Of a DNA stretch of 64,000 nucleotides, positions 34,511-44,065 are shown piece by piece. The notes beneath the pieces were generated by a model. That model was given only the letters and a program-made list of their open reading frames with translations, did not search any database and was not told the DNA's origin. This DNA is from an uncultured Bradyrhizobium sp. (GTDB taxonomy: Bacteria; Pseudomonadota; Alphaproteobacteria; Rhizobiales; Xanthobacteraceae): NCBI RefSeq assembly GCF_936928535.1, contig NZ_CAKZHY010000097.1, positions 73,852 through 137,851 on the forward strand, read 5' to 3'. Both the position numbers and the translations under genes were made by a program. Each line of letters begins with the position of its first letter. The stretch's first letter is position 1.

Positions 34511-34557
34511 ACAAAACAAAAGGCCCGGTCGCCATCAGCGACCGGGCCTTGTTTATT
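34511..34557. terminator. Bidirectional terminator between the membrane-protein gene and hpnH
   Basis: Perfect 13-base stem AAGGCCCGGTCGC / GCGACCGGGCCTT with a five-base loop. A-rich sequence lies on the left and T-rich on the right, so it can stop transcription from both sides, chiefly for hpnH, which ends at 34576. Confidence 0.85.
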
Positions 34558-34575
34558 CGGATCGACCGGCGCTGC

Positions 34576-35736
34576 TTACGCAGCCGTCGAGGCCTTCCGT
34601 GCCGCCTTCGCCGCCGCAGCCTCGGCTTCGTCCTTGCGGATATCCGACAGCTTCTTCTGGACCTGCTCGGAGAAGATGTACTGCGCCGGGCGCTGCTTCG
34701 ACATGTCGATCTCCGGCGCCATCGGGCCGGTGGTCTTGATGCCGCGCAGCGACACCCACATCGCCTTGATCGGGTTGTTCAGCGCGGCGGTCGCGGCCGT
34801 CGGCTCGTAGCCGCAATGGGCCATACAGTCGGCGCACTTCTCGTACTTGCCGGTGCCGTAGGTCTCCCAGTCCGTGGTGTCCATCAGCTCCTTGAAGGTC
34901 TTGGCGTAGCCTTCACCCAGGAGGTAGCAGGGCTTCTGCCAACCGAAGATGTTGCGCGCGGGCATGCCCCACGGCGTGCACTCGTATTCCTGGTTGCCGG
35001 CGAGGAAGTCGAGGAACAGGCCGGAATGCATGAAGTTCCACTTCTTGCCCTTGCCCATCGCAAAGACGTCGCGGAACAGCTTCTTGGTCTTGGTGCGGTT
35101 GAGGAAGTGCTCCTGGTCCGGCGCGCGCTCATAGGCGTAGCCGGGCGACATCGAGACGCCGACGCCGAGCTCGACGGTGAGGTCGAGGAACTTCGCGATC
35201 TCCTCGGCCGGATGGCCGTCGAAGATGGTGGCGTTGACGTTGACGGTGAAGCCGCGCGCCTTGGCCGCTTTGATCGCGGAGACGGCGCGGTCGAACACGC
35301 CCTGCTGCGATACGGCCTTGTCGTGATGGTCCTTCAGGCCGTCGAGATGGACGGAGAAGAACAGGTAGGGCGAGGGCTCGAACAGATCGAGCTTCTTCTC
35401 GAGCAACAGCGCGTTGGTGCAGAGCGAGACAAACTTCTTGCGCGCGACGAGGCCGCGCACGATCTCGCCGATCTCCTTGTGGATCAGCGGCTCGCCGCCG
35501 GGGATCGCCACCATCGGCGCGCCGCACTCGTCGGCCGCGTCCCAGCACTCCTGGGCGGTCATGCGGCGGTTGAGGATCGCATCCGGATAGTCGATCTTGC
35601 CGCAACCGACGCAGGCGAGGTTGCAGCGGAACAGCGGCTCGAGCATCAGCACGAGCGGATAGCGTTTGCGGCCAAGCAGTTTCTGCTTGAGCAAATAGCC
35701 GCCGATACGCATTTCCTTGAAGAAGGGGATTGCCAT
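34576..35736 (-). CDS. hpnH: HpnH, adenosylhopane synthase (radical SAM)
   Basis: 386 residues. Radical SAM motif CxxxCxxC at Cys38, Cys42 and Cys45 (RCNLACVGCGK), then a TIM-barrel core with IPGGEPLIH and a C-terminal SPASM-like region with several cysteines (KCADCMAHCGYEP near 310). HpnH adds the 5-deoxyadenosyl group to diploptene, the first step of the C35 side chain. It is transcribed toward the rest of the cluster and follows ispH by 34 bases as an ispH-hpnH operon. Confidence 0.95.
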   Translation of the reverse strand: MAIPFFKEMRIGGYLLKQKLLGRKRYPLVLMLEPLFRCNLACVGCGKIDYPDAILNRRMTAQECWDAADECGAPMVAIPGGEPLIHKEIGEIVRGLVARKKFVSLCTNALLLEKKLDLFEPSPYLFFSVHLDGLKDHHDKAVSQQGVFDRAVSAIKAAKARGFTVNVNATIFDGHPAEEIAKFLDLTVELGVGVSMSPGYAYERAPDQEHFLNRTKTKKLFRDVFAMGKGKKWNFMHSGLFLDFLAGNQEYECTPWGMPARNIFGWQKPCYLLGEGYAKTFKELMDTTDWETYGTGKYEKCADCMAHCGYEPTAATAALNNPIKAMWVSLRGIKTTGPMAPEIDMSKQRPAQYIFSEQVQKKLSDIRKDEAEAAAAKAARKASTAA

Positions 35737-35770
35737 TACACGTTTCTTTCTGGGCTTGAAATTCGGTAGG

Positions 35771-36697
35771 TCAGCTTGCAGCCAGCTCGGCCGGAAGCCT
35801 GAATTCGATGTTTTCCTCGCGGCCCGGGAGCACCGAGACCGTCACCGGTCCGATCCGCCGCAGCGCTTCGATCACGTCATCCACCAGCACCTCGGGCGCC
35901 GAGGCGCCGGCCGTGAGGCCGACTGACTTGGCACCTTTCAACCACTCCGGATTGAGCTCACTGCCGTCGGCGATCAGATAACTCGCGACGCCGGCCTCAG
36001 TGCCGATTTCGCGGAGCCTGTTCGAGTTCGAGCTATTGGCAGCGCCCACCACCAAGATCACGTCGACCAGCTTGCTCAAGTCCCATACCGCAGATTGGCG
36101 GTTCTGTGTCGCATAGCAGATATCCCGGATGTCTGGGCCTTGAATATCTGTAAATTTGGCTTGAAGGGCTTCAATAATGCCCTTGGTGTCGTCGACCGAC
36201 AGGGTGGTCTGGGTGATGTAGGCCACTGGCCTATCCGGGGGCAGCATCAGGGCCTTGGCCTCTTCGACGCTCTGAACCAGCAGAACCGGGCCGGGAACCT
36301 GGCCCATCGTACCCTCGACCTCGGGGTGGCCGGCATGGCCGATCAGGATCAGGGTACGGCCCTTGGTGATGTAGCGCTTCCCCTGATTGTGAACTTTCGT
36401 GACCAGGGGGCAGGTGGCATTCAGCACCGGAAGGTCGCGCGCGGCGGCCTCTTCCTCGACGCTGCGGGCGACGCCATGGGCGCTGAAAACGGTCACGGCC
36501 TTCGGCGGAACTTCGGACAGCTCCTCGACGAAGACCGCCCCTTTGGCTTTCAGGCTTTCGACCACGTATTTGTTGTGCACGATCTCGTGGCGCACGTAGA
36601 CCGGCGGGCCGTATTTCTCCAGCGCCCGCTCGACGATCTCGATCGCGCGCACCACGCCCGCACAAAAGCCGCGCGGCTGCGCTAGATAAACTTCCAT
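35771..36697 (-). CDS. ispH: 4-hydroxy-3-methylbut-2-enyl diphosphate reductase
   Basis: 308 residues, the last enzyme of the MEP isoprenoid pathway, making isopentenyl and dimethylallyl diphosphate. Iron-sulfur ligands are Cys12 (RGFCAGV), the Cys of NATCPLV and the Cys of DICYATQNRQ; the family segments HGVARSV and GAANSSNSNRL are also present. The ATG at 36697 matches the normal N-terminus (MEVYLAQPRGFCAGV); the longer frame is not needed. Its position before hpnH ties isoprenoid supply to hopanoid synthesis. Confidence 0.95.
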   Translation of the reverse strand: MEVYLAQPRGFCAGVVRAIEIVERALEKYGPPVYVRHEIVHNKYVVESLKAKGAVFVEELSEVPPKAVTVFSAHGVARSVEEEAAARDLPVLNATCPLVTKVHNQGKRYITKGRTLILIGHAGHPEVEGTMGQVPGPVLLVQSVEEAKALMLPPDRPVAYITQTTLSVDDTKGIIEALQAKFTDIQGPDIRDICYATQNRQSAVWDLSKLVDVILVVGAANSSNSNRLREIGTEAGVASYLIADGSELNPEWLKGAKSVGLTAGASAPEVLVDDVIEALRRIGPVTVSVLPGREENIEFRLPAELAAS

Positions 36698-37157
36698 TGG
36701 ACGTCCATCACGCAAGTTGCACCAATCCGCTTCATTGTCCCCGGCGGCACCCCGACATCGGCCAATGCTGCAATATCCGCACCATTGGTGTCGCAACCGC
36801 GGTAACCGCCCACCCATTTGGGCCCCGGCGCATGCAGGCACAGCATTTTGTGTCAAAAAATCGGCAATAAGGGAAGGTCGGCGTGAGCCGCGGGCTCCAG
36901 GTGGCGCCAGTTGAAGGTATTATAGTAGTTGGTTTGATGAGGGCAAGGCGGTGACGTTTGTGCTCACTCCTTCGTCACTTTGCCGCCTCAAGTCTCCGGC
37001 TATACCGGCCGTCCCGCATGATTTTGCCATGGTCTCCCGACGTTCACACTGAACCTTGTTCCGTCGGGAACCACTCAAAACAGCAATAGGTTTCGTTCCG
37101 GAACTCCGATAAACAGCGGGCGTTTTCGGCAAGCTGTTAAAACCAGAAAGAAAATAC
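36698..37157. other. Divergent intergenic region between ispH and hpnN
   Basis: About 460 bases that must hold both promoters. It is AT-richer near 36900-37140. I found no hairpin or ORF that I would call. Confidence 0.45.
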
Positions 37158-39746
37158 GTGCTGCAAAGCGTAGTCGTTGCCATCGTCAGGGCCTGTACCC
37201 GGTTTGCCTCCCTCGTCGTCGTTCTCGGGCTCCTGCTGGCGGTGGGGGCGGGCTATTACACGTCCCGACACTTCGCCATCAACACTGACATCAATTCGCT
37301 GATTGCCCAGAATCTGGACTGGCGCCAGCGCGATCAGCAGTTCGACCGTGCCTTCGATCGCGACGCCACGATTCTCGCGGTCGTCGAGGCCTCGACACCG
37401 GAGATGGCGACCGCGGCCTCGGACGCACTGTTTGCCAAGCTCAAGGACAACAAGACCGAATTCCAGTCGATGCAGCAGCTCGGCACCGGTGAGTTCTTCG
37501 AGAAGAACGGCCTGTTGTTCCTGCCGACCGAGGAAGTCGGCAAGATCACCAGCCAGTTCGAATCCGCAGCGCCCCTGATCGAGATCATGGCCGGCGATCC
37601 CTCGATCCGCGGCCTGACCGGCGCGCTGGAGACCGGGCTTGCGGGCGTCAAGCGAGGCGAGGTCAAGCTCGACAGCACCGAGCGACCGTTCAACCAGATC
37701 GCAGACACGGTCGAGACTGTGCTCAACAAGGGCAATCCGATCTTCTCCTGGCGCGAGTTCGTCAGCGACAAGCCGCTGTCCGACTCGGACAAGCGAGCCT
37801 TCATCGAGTTCAAGCCGATCCTCGACTACAACGCGCTGGAGCCCGGCAAGGGAGCGACCGACGCGATCCGCAAGGCTGCGGTCGATCTCGATTTCGCGAC
37901 GAAATACCAGGCGCGGGTGCGGCTGACGGGCCCGGTCCCGATCGCCAACGAGGAATACGCCACTGTCCAGGAAGGCGCCGTCGTCAACGGCGTCGGCACC
38001 GTGCTTGTCGTGCTCTTCATCCTGTGGCTGGCGCTGCATTCGGCGAAGATCATCTTCGCGGTGTTCGTCAATCTCTTCGTCGGCCTCGCGATCACCACCG
38101 CCGCGGGCCTGATGATGGTCGGCTCGCTCAATCTGCTGTCGATCGCGTTTGCGGTGCTGTTCGTCGGCCTCGGCGTCGATTTCGGCATCCAGTACAGCGT
38201 CCGCTACCGTTCGGAGCGTTACAAGGTCAATGATCTCGGCAAGGCGCTGGTGCTTGCGGCCAAGCGCTCCGCGATCCCGCTGTCGCTCGCGGCGATGGCC
38301 ACCGCGGCCGGCTTTCTCTGCTTCATCCCGACGGACTACAAGGGCATCGCCGAACTCGGCCAGATCGCCGGCGTGGGCATGCTGGTGGCGTTCATCTCCT
38401 CGATCACCATCCTGCCGGCGCTGTTGAAGCTGTTGAATCCGCCCGGCGAGAAGGAGCCGGTCGGCTACGCCTTCCTGGCGCCGCTTGATCATTTCCTCGA
38501 GAAGCATCGCGTGCTGGTCGTCGGCGGCACGCTGCTGCTCGCGCTCGCGGGCCTGCCGCTGCTCTACTTCATGAAGTTCGACTTCAACCCGATGAACCTG
38601 CGCAACCCGAGGGCCGAATCGATCGCAACCTTCCTCGACCTGCGCAAGGACCCTAACACCGGCGCCAATGCCATCAACGTGATGACCACATCGGAAGAGC
38701 AGGCCAAGCAGGTCGAGGCGAAGCTCGAAAAGGTCCCGGAGGTGCTGCGGGTGATGTCGCTAGACAGTTTCGTGCCTGATGACCAACAGCCGAAGCTGAA
38801 GCTGATCGCGCAGGGCGCCAAGATCCTGAATCCCGCGCTCAACCCGGACCAGATCGATGCGGCGCCGTCGGATCAGGAGAACGTCGAGTCGCTGAAATCC
38901 TCGGTCGACAATCTGCGCCGCACTGCAGGCGACGCCAAGGGCCCGGGCGCGGTCGCCTCGCGCCGGCTCGCGGATGCGCTGGAGAAGCTTGCCAACTCGG
39001 ATGAGGCGACGCGCAACAAGGCGCAGGACGTGTTCGTCACGCCGATGAAGATCGTGTTCGACCAGCTCAGAAACGCGATGCAGGCAGGTCCCGTCACCCT
39101 GAACTCACTGCCGCCCGACCTCGTCAATGCCTGGAAGAGCAAGGATGGCATCATCCGCGTCGAGGCTCAGCCCAAGGGCGATCCGAATGACAATGATACG
39201 CTGCGCAAGTTTGCGGCGGCTGTGCTCGATGCCGAGCCGACCGCGATTGGCGGACCGGTCTCGATCCTGAAATCCGGCGACACCGTGGTGAGAGCGTTCA
39301 TCCATGCCGGCATCTATGCGCTGCTGGTGATCGGCCTGTTGCTGTGGATCACGTTGCGTCGTCTGGTCGACGTTGCGATGACCCTGGTGCCGCTGCTGGT
39401 TGCGGGCGCAGTCACGCTCGAGATCTGCGTGTTGATCGGCCTGCCGCTCAACTTCGCCAATATCGTCGCGTTTCCGCTGCTGCTCGGCGTCGGCGTCGCG
39501 TTCAAGATCTATTATGTCGTCGCGTGGCGGTCCGGCAGGACAAACCTGCTTCAGACCAGCCTGACGCGGGCGATCTTTTTCAGCGCACTGACGACGGCGA
39601 CGGCGTTCGGCAGCTTGTGGCTGTCGAGCCATCCGGGCACGTCCAGCATGGGCAAGCTGCTCGCCTTGTCGCTGGTGACGACGCTTGCCGCAGTGCTGCT
39701 GTTCCAGCCGGCCCTAATGGGCAAACCCCGCAATCTCAGGGAGTAG
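37158..39746 (+). CDS. hpnN: HpnN, hopanoid-transporting RND protein
   Basis: 862-residue RND protein with two halves. The first helix is at about 15-35, a periplasmic domain follows to about 275, then five helices (about 280-435); a second single helix lies near 460 with another periplasmic domain and a final helix group (about 710-850). HpnN carries hopanoids from the inner to the outer membrane. The start is GTG at 37158; no ATG fits the first helix. The 3-prime end overlaps the convergent DUF2147 gene by 33 bases. Confidence 0.93.
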   Translation: MLQSVVVAIVRACTRFASLVVVLGLLLAVGAGYYTSRHFAINTDINSLIAQNLDWRQRDQQFDRAFDRDATILAVVEASTPEMATAASDALFAKLKDNKTEFQSMQQLGTGEFFEKNGLLFLPTEEVGKITSQFESAAPLIEIMAGDPSIRGLTGALETGLAGVKRGEVKLDSTERPFNQIADTVETVLNKGNPIFSWREFVSDKPLSDSDKRAFIEFKPILDYNALEPGKGATDAIRKAAVDLDFATKYQARVRLTGPVPIANEEYATVQEGAVVNGVGTVLVVLFILWLALHSAKIIFAVFVNLFVGLAITTAAGLMMVGSLNLLSIAFAVLFVGLGVDFGIQYSVRYRSERYKVNDLGKALVLAAKRSAIPLSLAAMATAAGFLCFIPTDYKGIAELGQIAGVGMLVAFISSITILPALLKLLNPPGEKEPVGYAFLAPLDHFLEKHRVLVVGGTLLLALAGLPLLYFMKFDFNPMNLRNPRAESIATFLDLRKDPNTGANAINVMTTSEEQAKQVEAKLEKVPEVLRVMSLDSFVPDDQQPKLKLIAQGAKILNPALNPDQIDAAPSDQENVESLKSSVDNLRRTAGDAKGPGAVASRRLADALEKLANSDEATRNKAQDVFVTPMKIVFDQLRNAMQAGPVTLNSLPPDLVNAWKSKDGIIRVEAQPKGDPNDNDTLRKFAAAVLDAEPTAIGGPVSILKSGDTVVRAFIHAGIYALLVIGLLLWITLRRLVDVAMTLVPLLVAGAVTLEICVLIGLPLNFANIVAFPLLLGVGVAFKIYYVVAWRSGRTNLLQTSLTRAIFFSALTTATAFGSLWLSSHPGTSSMGKLLALSLVTTLAAVLLFQPALMGKPRNLRE

Positions 39747-40337
39747 GCAGATGTCGCCGACGGGATCGGCGGCACCTTTCTGACCCGGCTTGGCTGCGGC
39801 ACTCTTCGGAGCCGTCGGCGCAGGTGCCACGGCAGCCTGTGCCGGTGCAGATTTGGGCGCCGCACCGGTGGTTTTTGGCGCGCCCTTGGCCATGGCGTTG
39901 GCGGTGCTCGGGGGGATCGGCGGGCCGACGCGGGTCCAGGTCTCGCCACCGCACAGGAAGCCCAGCACGCAGCCCTTGATCTCGAGTTGGTCGGTGCCAG
40001 CAGGCGTGATGGTCGCACTATACATCTGACCATCCTTGGCGTTGTAGACCTGACCTTCCCACTGTTCGGCGCCGGGCGTCTTCTTCATGTTGATCAGGGT
40101 CGCCATGCCCAATGTCGGCCTGTTCTTTTTTGAGACATCCGGGTTGTTCTCGTCGCGGCCGCCGGGCTGCTTTTCCCAGGAAACCGCGCCCCACATGCTG
40201 CCATTGCATTGGGCGACACGGATATTGGCGACGCCGTCGGCGACTCGCCAGTCGCCGGTCGGATCGGTAGCAAGCGCTGGTGTCAGGCCGGCGTAACCAG
40301 CTGTCAGTATTATTCCGGTGTAAATGGCCAAACGCAT
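39714..40337 (-). CDS. Secreted DUF2147 family protein
   Basis: 207 residues with a signal peptide (about 1-23, ending ALA). The DUF2147 domain covers about 25-130: it opens DPTGDWRVADGVANIRVAQC and holds four cysteines, with QCNG, KGCVLGFLCGG. A long Ala/Pro/Lys-rich tail (about 135-195) is low-complexity. The ATG at 40337 begins the signal peptide. It converges on hpnN with a 33-base overlap. Function is unknown; the family is periplasmic. Confidence 0.85.
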   Translation of the reverse strand: MRLAIYTGIILTAGYAGLTPALATDPTGDWRVADGVANIRVAQCNGSMWGAVSWEKQPGGRDENNPDVSKKNRPTLGMATLINMKKTPGAEQWEGQVYNAKDGQMYSATITPAGTDQLEIKGCVLGFLCGGETWTRVGPPIPPSTANAMAKGAPKTTGAAPKSAPAQAAVAPAPTAPKSAAAKPGQKGAADPVGDICLLPEIAGFAH

Positions 40338-40479
40338 ATGTGTTCCTCGGCAGTGCAACATGGTCTAAAGCTGTGCTTGCGAAGATGGTCCGAAAAAGGG
40401 CAAAAGGCCGCACAGACCCTTTTCCGTTCGCTGGCCGTTTTCAGTTGACGAAGCGGCCCTCAACCGAAGTATGTAGCGG

Positions 40480-41871
40480 ATGAACAGTCCAATTCCAGAC
40501 ATGTCTCAGTTGTTCGCGGACCGTCAGGCCCAGCGCAGCACCCTGCATAACAGGTACCTGAACGAGCAGTTCGTCCGGGTTCTCAAGACCATCGGCTACG
40601 ACGTCGGCTTCCAGAAGGGGCAGGGGCAGTACCTTTACGATCGCGAGGGGGCTCGTTACCTCGACCTCTTGTCCGGCTTTGGCGTGTTCGCGATCGGGCG
40701 CAATCATCCTGTCATGCGCGAGGCGCTGAAAAGCGTGCTCGACGCCGATCTGCCCAATCTCGTTCAATTCGACGTCTCGGTGCTGGCCGGCGTGCTCGCC
40801 GAGCGGCTGTTGAAATATGTTCCCTATCTCGACAAGGCGTTCTTCGCCAATTCCGGCGCCGAATGCGTCGAGGCCGCGATCAAGTTCGCGCGCGGCGCGA
40901 CGGGGCGTCCCGGCATCGTCTATTGCGCCCACGGCTATCATGGCCTGACCTATGGCGCGCTGTCGCTGACCGGTGATTCGAACTTCCGCACCGGCTTCGA
41001 GCCGCTGTTGCCGGGTTGCACCTCGGTTCCGTTCAACGATCTCGCCGCGCTCGAGAAGGCGCTGGCCTCGCGCGAGGTCGCTGCCTTCGTCGTCGAGCCG
41101 ATTCAGGGCAAGGGCGTGAACATGCCCTCCGACGAGTTCCTGCCGGGCGCGGCCGCGCTCTGCAAGAAGTACGGCACGCTGTTCGTTGCCGACGAGATCC
41201 AGACCGGCATGGGCCGCACCGGCCGCTTCCTCGCGGTCGAGCACTGGAACGTCGAGCCCGACATGGTGCTGTTGTCGAAGTCGCTCTCCGGCGGCCACGT
41301 GCCCGTAGGCGCCGTGCTGACGCGCAAGAGCATCTTCGACAAGATCTTCAATCAGATGGACCGCGCCGTGGTGCACGGTTCGACCTTCTCCAAGAACGAT
41401 CTCGCGATGGCCGCGGGCATCGCCACGCTCGACGTGATGGAATCGGAGAAGCTGATCGAGGCTGCCGCCAAGCGTGGCGCCGAGCTTCGCCTCGCGCTGA
41501 CGCGCATGGTGCCCGGCTACGAGTTGCTGAAGGAAGTGCGCGGCAAGGGCCTGATGATCGGCATCGAGTTCGGGCCGCCGAAATCGCTGCGGCTGCGGGC
41601 CTCCTGGAACGTGCTGGAGGCCGCCAACAAGGGCCTGTTCTGCCAGCTCATCACCGTGCCGCTGTTCAAGGATCACAAGATCCTGACCCAGGTCGCTGGC
41701 CACGGCAGCCACACCATCAAGCTCTTGCCGCCGCTCACCATCACCGAAGAAGACTGCAACTGGATCGAGCGCGCCTTCGACGACGTCATCGCCGGCAGCC
41801 ACAAGGTCCCCGGCGCAATCTGGTCGCTCGGCAAGACGCTGGTGGACAACGCGGTGCGAAGGTCGGCGTAG
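40480..41871 (+). CDS. hpnO: HpnO, aminobacteriohopanetriol synthase (class III aminotransferase)
   Basis: 463-residue PLP-dependent aminotransferase. Motifs include FANSGAECVEAAIKFAR, the VADEIQTGMGRTG metal/PLP aspartate segment and the Schiff-base Lys267 in LLSKSLSGGHVPVGA. In the hopanoid context it would aminate ribosylhopane-derived aldehyde to give 35-aminobacteriohopanetriol; generic class III aminotransferases look similar, so context weighs in. The start at 40480 is supported by length. It is followed by a small membrane gene. Confidence 0.9.
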   Translation: MNSPIPDMSQLFADRQAQRSTLHNRYLNEQFVRVLKTIGYDVGFQKGQGQYLYDREGARYLDLLSGFGVFAIGRNHPVMREALKSVLDADLPNLVQFDVSVLAGVLAERLLKYVPYLDKAFFANSGAECVEAAIKFARGATGRPGIVYCAHGYHGLTYGALSLTGDSNFRTGFEPLLPGCTSVPFNDLAALEKALASREVAAFVVEPIQGKGVNMPSDEFLPGAAALCKKYGTLFVADEIQTGMGRTGRFLAVEHWNVEPDMVLLSKSLSGGHVPVGAVLTRKSIFDKIFNQMDRAVVHGSTFSKNDLAMAAGIATLDVMESEKLIEAAAKRGAELRLALTRMVPGYELLKEVRGKGLMIGIEFGPPKSLRLRASWNVLEAANKGLFCQLITVPLFKDHKILTQVAGHGSHTIKLLPPLTITEEDCNWIERAFDDVIAGSHKVPGAIWSLGKTLVDNAVRRSA

Positions 41872-41957
41872 GCACCGTCCATTTTATCGAGATAGTTAGT
41901 GTGTTCGCGTGAGCGCCTTGGGCCTCACGCAATGCGGGGCAATGCTGGAATCGTTTC

Positions 41958-42269
41958 ATGCGATCGATGATTGTCCTTGTCTCAGTTCTCCTATTTCTGA
42001 CATTCGCGACATCCATCTCTTTCGCTTGGCTCAGCTACAATAGTTACAGGCAATTGGTGCCCAAGCCCCGCACAGTCGGGCCGCTTACGGCTATACGTGC
42101 GTCCATGCGTACAGTGCACGATCCTAACGATCCAGCTGTATCCCAACACTGCTTGGTCTACCTCAGGCGTTTCAGGGGTGCGGCTCTGGTTGTCGCCACG
42201 ACATGGATCGTCTTGGGGATATTTGTCGTGGCGGTGCGAGCGTTTGATCTCCAGCGCTTCCTCGACTGA
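41958..42269 (+). CDS. Small two-helix membrane protein
   Basis: 103 residues with two hydrophobic helices (about 4-26 and 72-93) and a charged loop between. No family is recognised. It is convergent with the anti-sigma factor gene, ending 6 bases from it, in a spot that otherwise would be empty. Composition is a little less GC-biased than neighbours. Confidence 0.5.
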   Translation: MRSMIVLVSVLLFLTFATSISFAWLSYNSYRQLVPKPRTVGPLTAIRASMRTVHDPNDPAVSQHCLVYLRRFRGAALVVATTWIVLGIFVVAVRAFDLQRFLD

Positions 42270-42274
42270 CGAGT

Positions 42275-43039
42275 CTACCCCTCCACATTCGCCTTCATCG
42301 CCGCCTCGAACTTGTCGACGAATTCGGTGAGCTCGTCGCCGCCGATATCGCTGACGGCCCAGAAGTTCAGGCCACGCTCGCCCCAGCGGCGGCAGTTGAA
42401 GCCCTGCATGGTCTGCGTCTTCGGTGGGCGATGCTCGGTGCTCGCGGTCTGCGACACGAACAGGTTGATGATGTGCTGCCGGCGCTTGTAGACGACGGCA
42501 CCGATCGCGCGCGCATCGACGTAGTCGAGCCGGCCGCCGACCAGCGTAAAACCTTGCGCGGTGAGGTCGATCACCGGCGGGGCGACGTCGAGCTTGCCGT
42601 TGAACCACGGCTTGACGGTGTGCTGGTCGGTCGAGACCACGTCGATGAGGTGGCCGGCCTGCAGCGAGCGCAGATGCGCGGAGACGACCTCCGAGAGGAT
42701 GCGCTGCTGGTCGTCCTGGCGCAGCACGACGGCGACGACGCCTGAGGCCGCGAGCGCAGAGACGACCGATCCCATCGCAAAGCCGCGCAGCATCGAGCGT
42801 CGGCTGGGCTGCGGCCGCGCCTGCGGGAGCGACGCCTCGATACGCGCGCGCAGGCTCGCCGGTGCCGTGTAGCGCAGCTTCGCACCGGCAAGCGCGCGCT
42901 GCATTTCGCGTTGCGCGGCAAGCTCGGCGGCGCAGGCCGGGCAGGTGGCGATATGGGCTTCGACCTCGCGCGCGTGGCCGGCATCGAGCTCGTTGTCGAG
43001 CAGCGCATGAAGCAGGATCTTTGCTTCGTCGCAGGTCAT
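42275..43039 (-). CDS. Zinc-finger transmembrane anti-sigma factor
   Basis: 254 residues. The N-terminal ZAS domain has Cys3, His29, Cys33 and Cys36 (HIATCPAC). A single transmembrane helix (about 87-107) leads to a periplasmic domain of about 145 residues. This is the usual RsiW-like layout for sequestering an ECF sigma factor. Its start overlaps the sigma gene stop by four bases (ATGA). The periplasmic domain probably senses the signal, but its nature is unknown. Confidence 0.9.
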   Translation of the reverse strand: MTCDEAKILLHALLDNELDAGHAREVEAHIATCPACAAELAAQREMQRALAGAKLRYTAPASLRARIEASLPQARPQPSRRSMLRGFAMGSVVSALAASGVVAVVLRQDDQQRILSEVVSAHLRSLQAGHLIDVVSTDQHTVKPWFNGKLDVAPPVIDLTAQGFTLVGGRLDYVDARAIGAVVYKRRQHIINLFVSQTASTEHRPPKTQTMQGFNCRRWGERGLNFWAVSDIGGDELTEFVDKFEAAMKANVEG

Positions 43040-43584
43040 TTCGAGTGCTCCTCTTCCGCCGTCCAGGCCGCGCGCAGCATGGCACGGGCCCGGGCAAGGC
43101 GGGACATCACGGTGCCGACGGGGGCACCGACGGCTTCGGCGATTTCACGATAGGACAGGTTGTTGATCTCCCGCAGCACGAAGGTTTCCTTGAACGGCTC
43201 GGCGAGCGCGTCGATCATCTTGCGGATGGCGCCGGCGTCGCGATTGCGCAGCACCTCGGTCTCCGGGCTCGCCTCGTTCTCCTGCCACATCGGCGTCTGG
43301 TCGGCCGCGCCGGGCGTATCCTCGATCGCGGCGTGCGAGTGCGCACGCCTGGCATATTCTGCGTTGCAGACATTGCGCAGGATTGCGAACAGCCACGGCT
43401 TCATGGCTGGACCGCGATAGCTGTCAAAGTGCTTCAGCGCGCGCAGATAGCATTCCTGCACCGCGTCCTCCGCGTCGGAGGCGTCGCGCAGCAGGTAGCG
43501 TGCGAGCGTGTAGACGTCGTCGAGATAGGGCAGTGCCGCCTCGCGGAAACGCTGCGCCTTCTGGAAATCGTCGCTGACGGGCAT
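43036..43584 (-). CDS. ECF RNA polymerase sigma factor
   Basis: 182 residues with region 2 (about 15-85: DASDAEDAVQECYLRALKHFD) and region 4 (about 125-175: SYREIAEAVGAPVGTVMSRLARAR). The ATG at 43584 fits the normal N-terminus; the longer frame to 43719 overlaps the cupredoxin end. It is coupled to its membrane anti-sigma factor and lies downstream of cupredoxin and metallophosphoesterase genes on the same strand, which suggests these are targets or sensors of the same system. Confidence 0.92.
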   Translation of the reverse strand: MPVSDDFQKAQRFREAALPYLDDVYTLARYLLRDASDAEDAVQECYLRALKHFDSYRGPAMKPWLFAILRNVCNAEYARRAHSHAAIEDTPGAADQTPMWQENEASPETEVLRNRDAGAIRKMIDALAEPFKETFVLREINNLSYREIAEAVGAPVGTVMSRLARARAMLRAAWTAEEEHSK

Positions 43585-43711
43585 CGCCTCTCGCTTTGCC
43601 TCTTGCTGCGTTTGGTACGTCGTGTCGCCTTGGGGCCTGACCGAAGGCACGCGAGCCCGGCCGGTGTGGGACCACCGGCCGGGCAAGACAGAGATGCCTT
43701 GGTTGGAGACG

Positions 43712-44041
43712 TTACTCAACCTTGATCATCCCGGTCATGTGCGGGTGCAACGAACAAAAATATTTGTAGTCGCCCGCATCGGTGAAGGTGAACGAGAACT
43801 TGTCGTCAGTGTCCAGGGCCTTGGACCGGAACTTGCCGGCCGACACCACCGTGTGCGGGATGTCGTCCCGGTTGGTCCAGGTCACGGTCGTGCCGACCTT
43901 GATCTTGAGCTCCGCCGGCTGGAAGACGAAATTGTCGATATGCACCTCCATGTTGGTGTCGTCGGCACGGGCGGTCGTGACGGGCAGCAGGATGGCCGCG
44001 GCCACAGCGACGGAGAAGTCGCGGCGATTGATCGTCTTCAT
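43712..44041 (-). CDS. Periplasmic amicyanin-like cupredoxin
   Basis: 109 residues. The signal peptide starts MKTINRRDFSVAV, with a twin-arginine pair, and ends near ARA. The mature part is a plastocyanin-type fold with a complete type I copper site: His63 (IPHTVV) and Cys96, His99, Met102 in FCSLHPHM, the C-x2-H-x2-M spacing of amicyanin. It would carry electrons or sense copper in the periplasm. It is 24 bases after the metallophosphoesterase gene. Confidence 0.9.
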   Translation of the reverse strand: MKTINRRDFSVAVAAAILLPVTTARADDTNMEVHIDNFVFQPAELKIKVGTTVTWTNRDDIPHTVVSAGKFRSKALDTDDKFSFTFTDAGDYKYFCSLHPHMTGMIKVE

Positions 44042-44065
44042 TGTCAGCTTCCGATCAACCATGAA

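Noticed and set aside
37137..38507. 456-codon minus-strand ORF opposite hpnN
   Set aside because: Arg/Glu/Asp-rich antisense shadow of a transmembrane gene.
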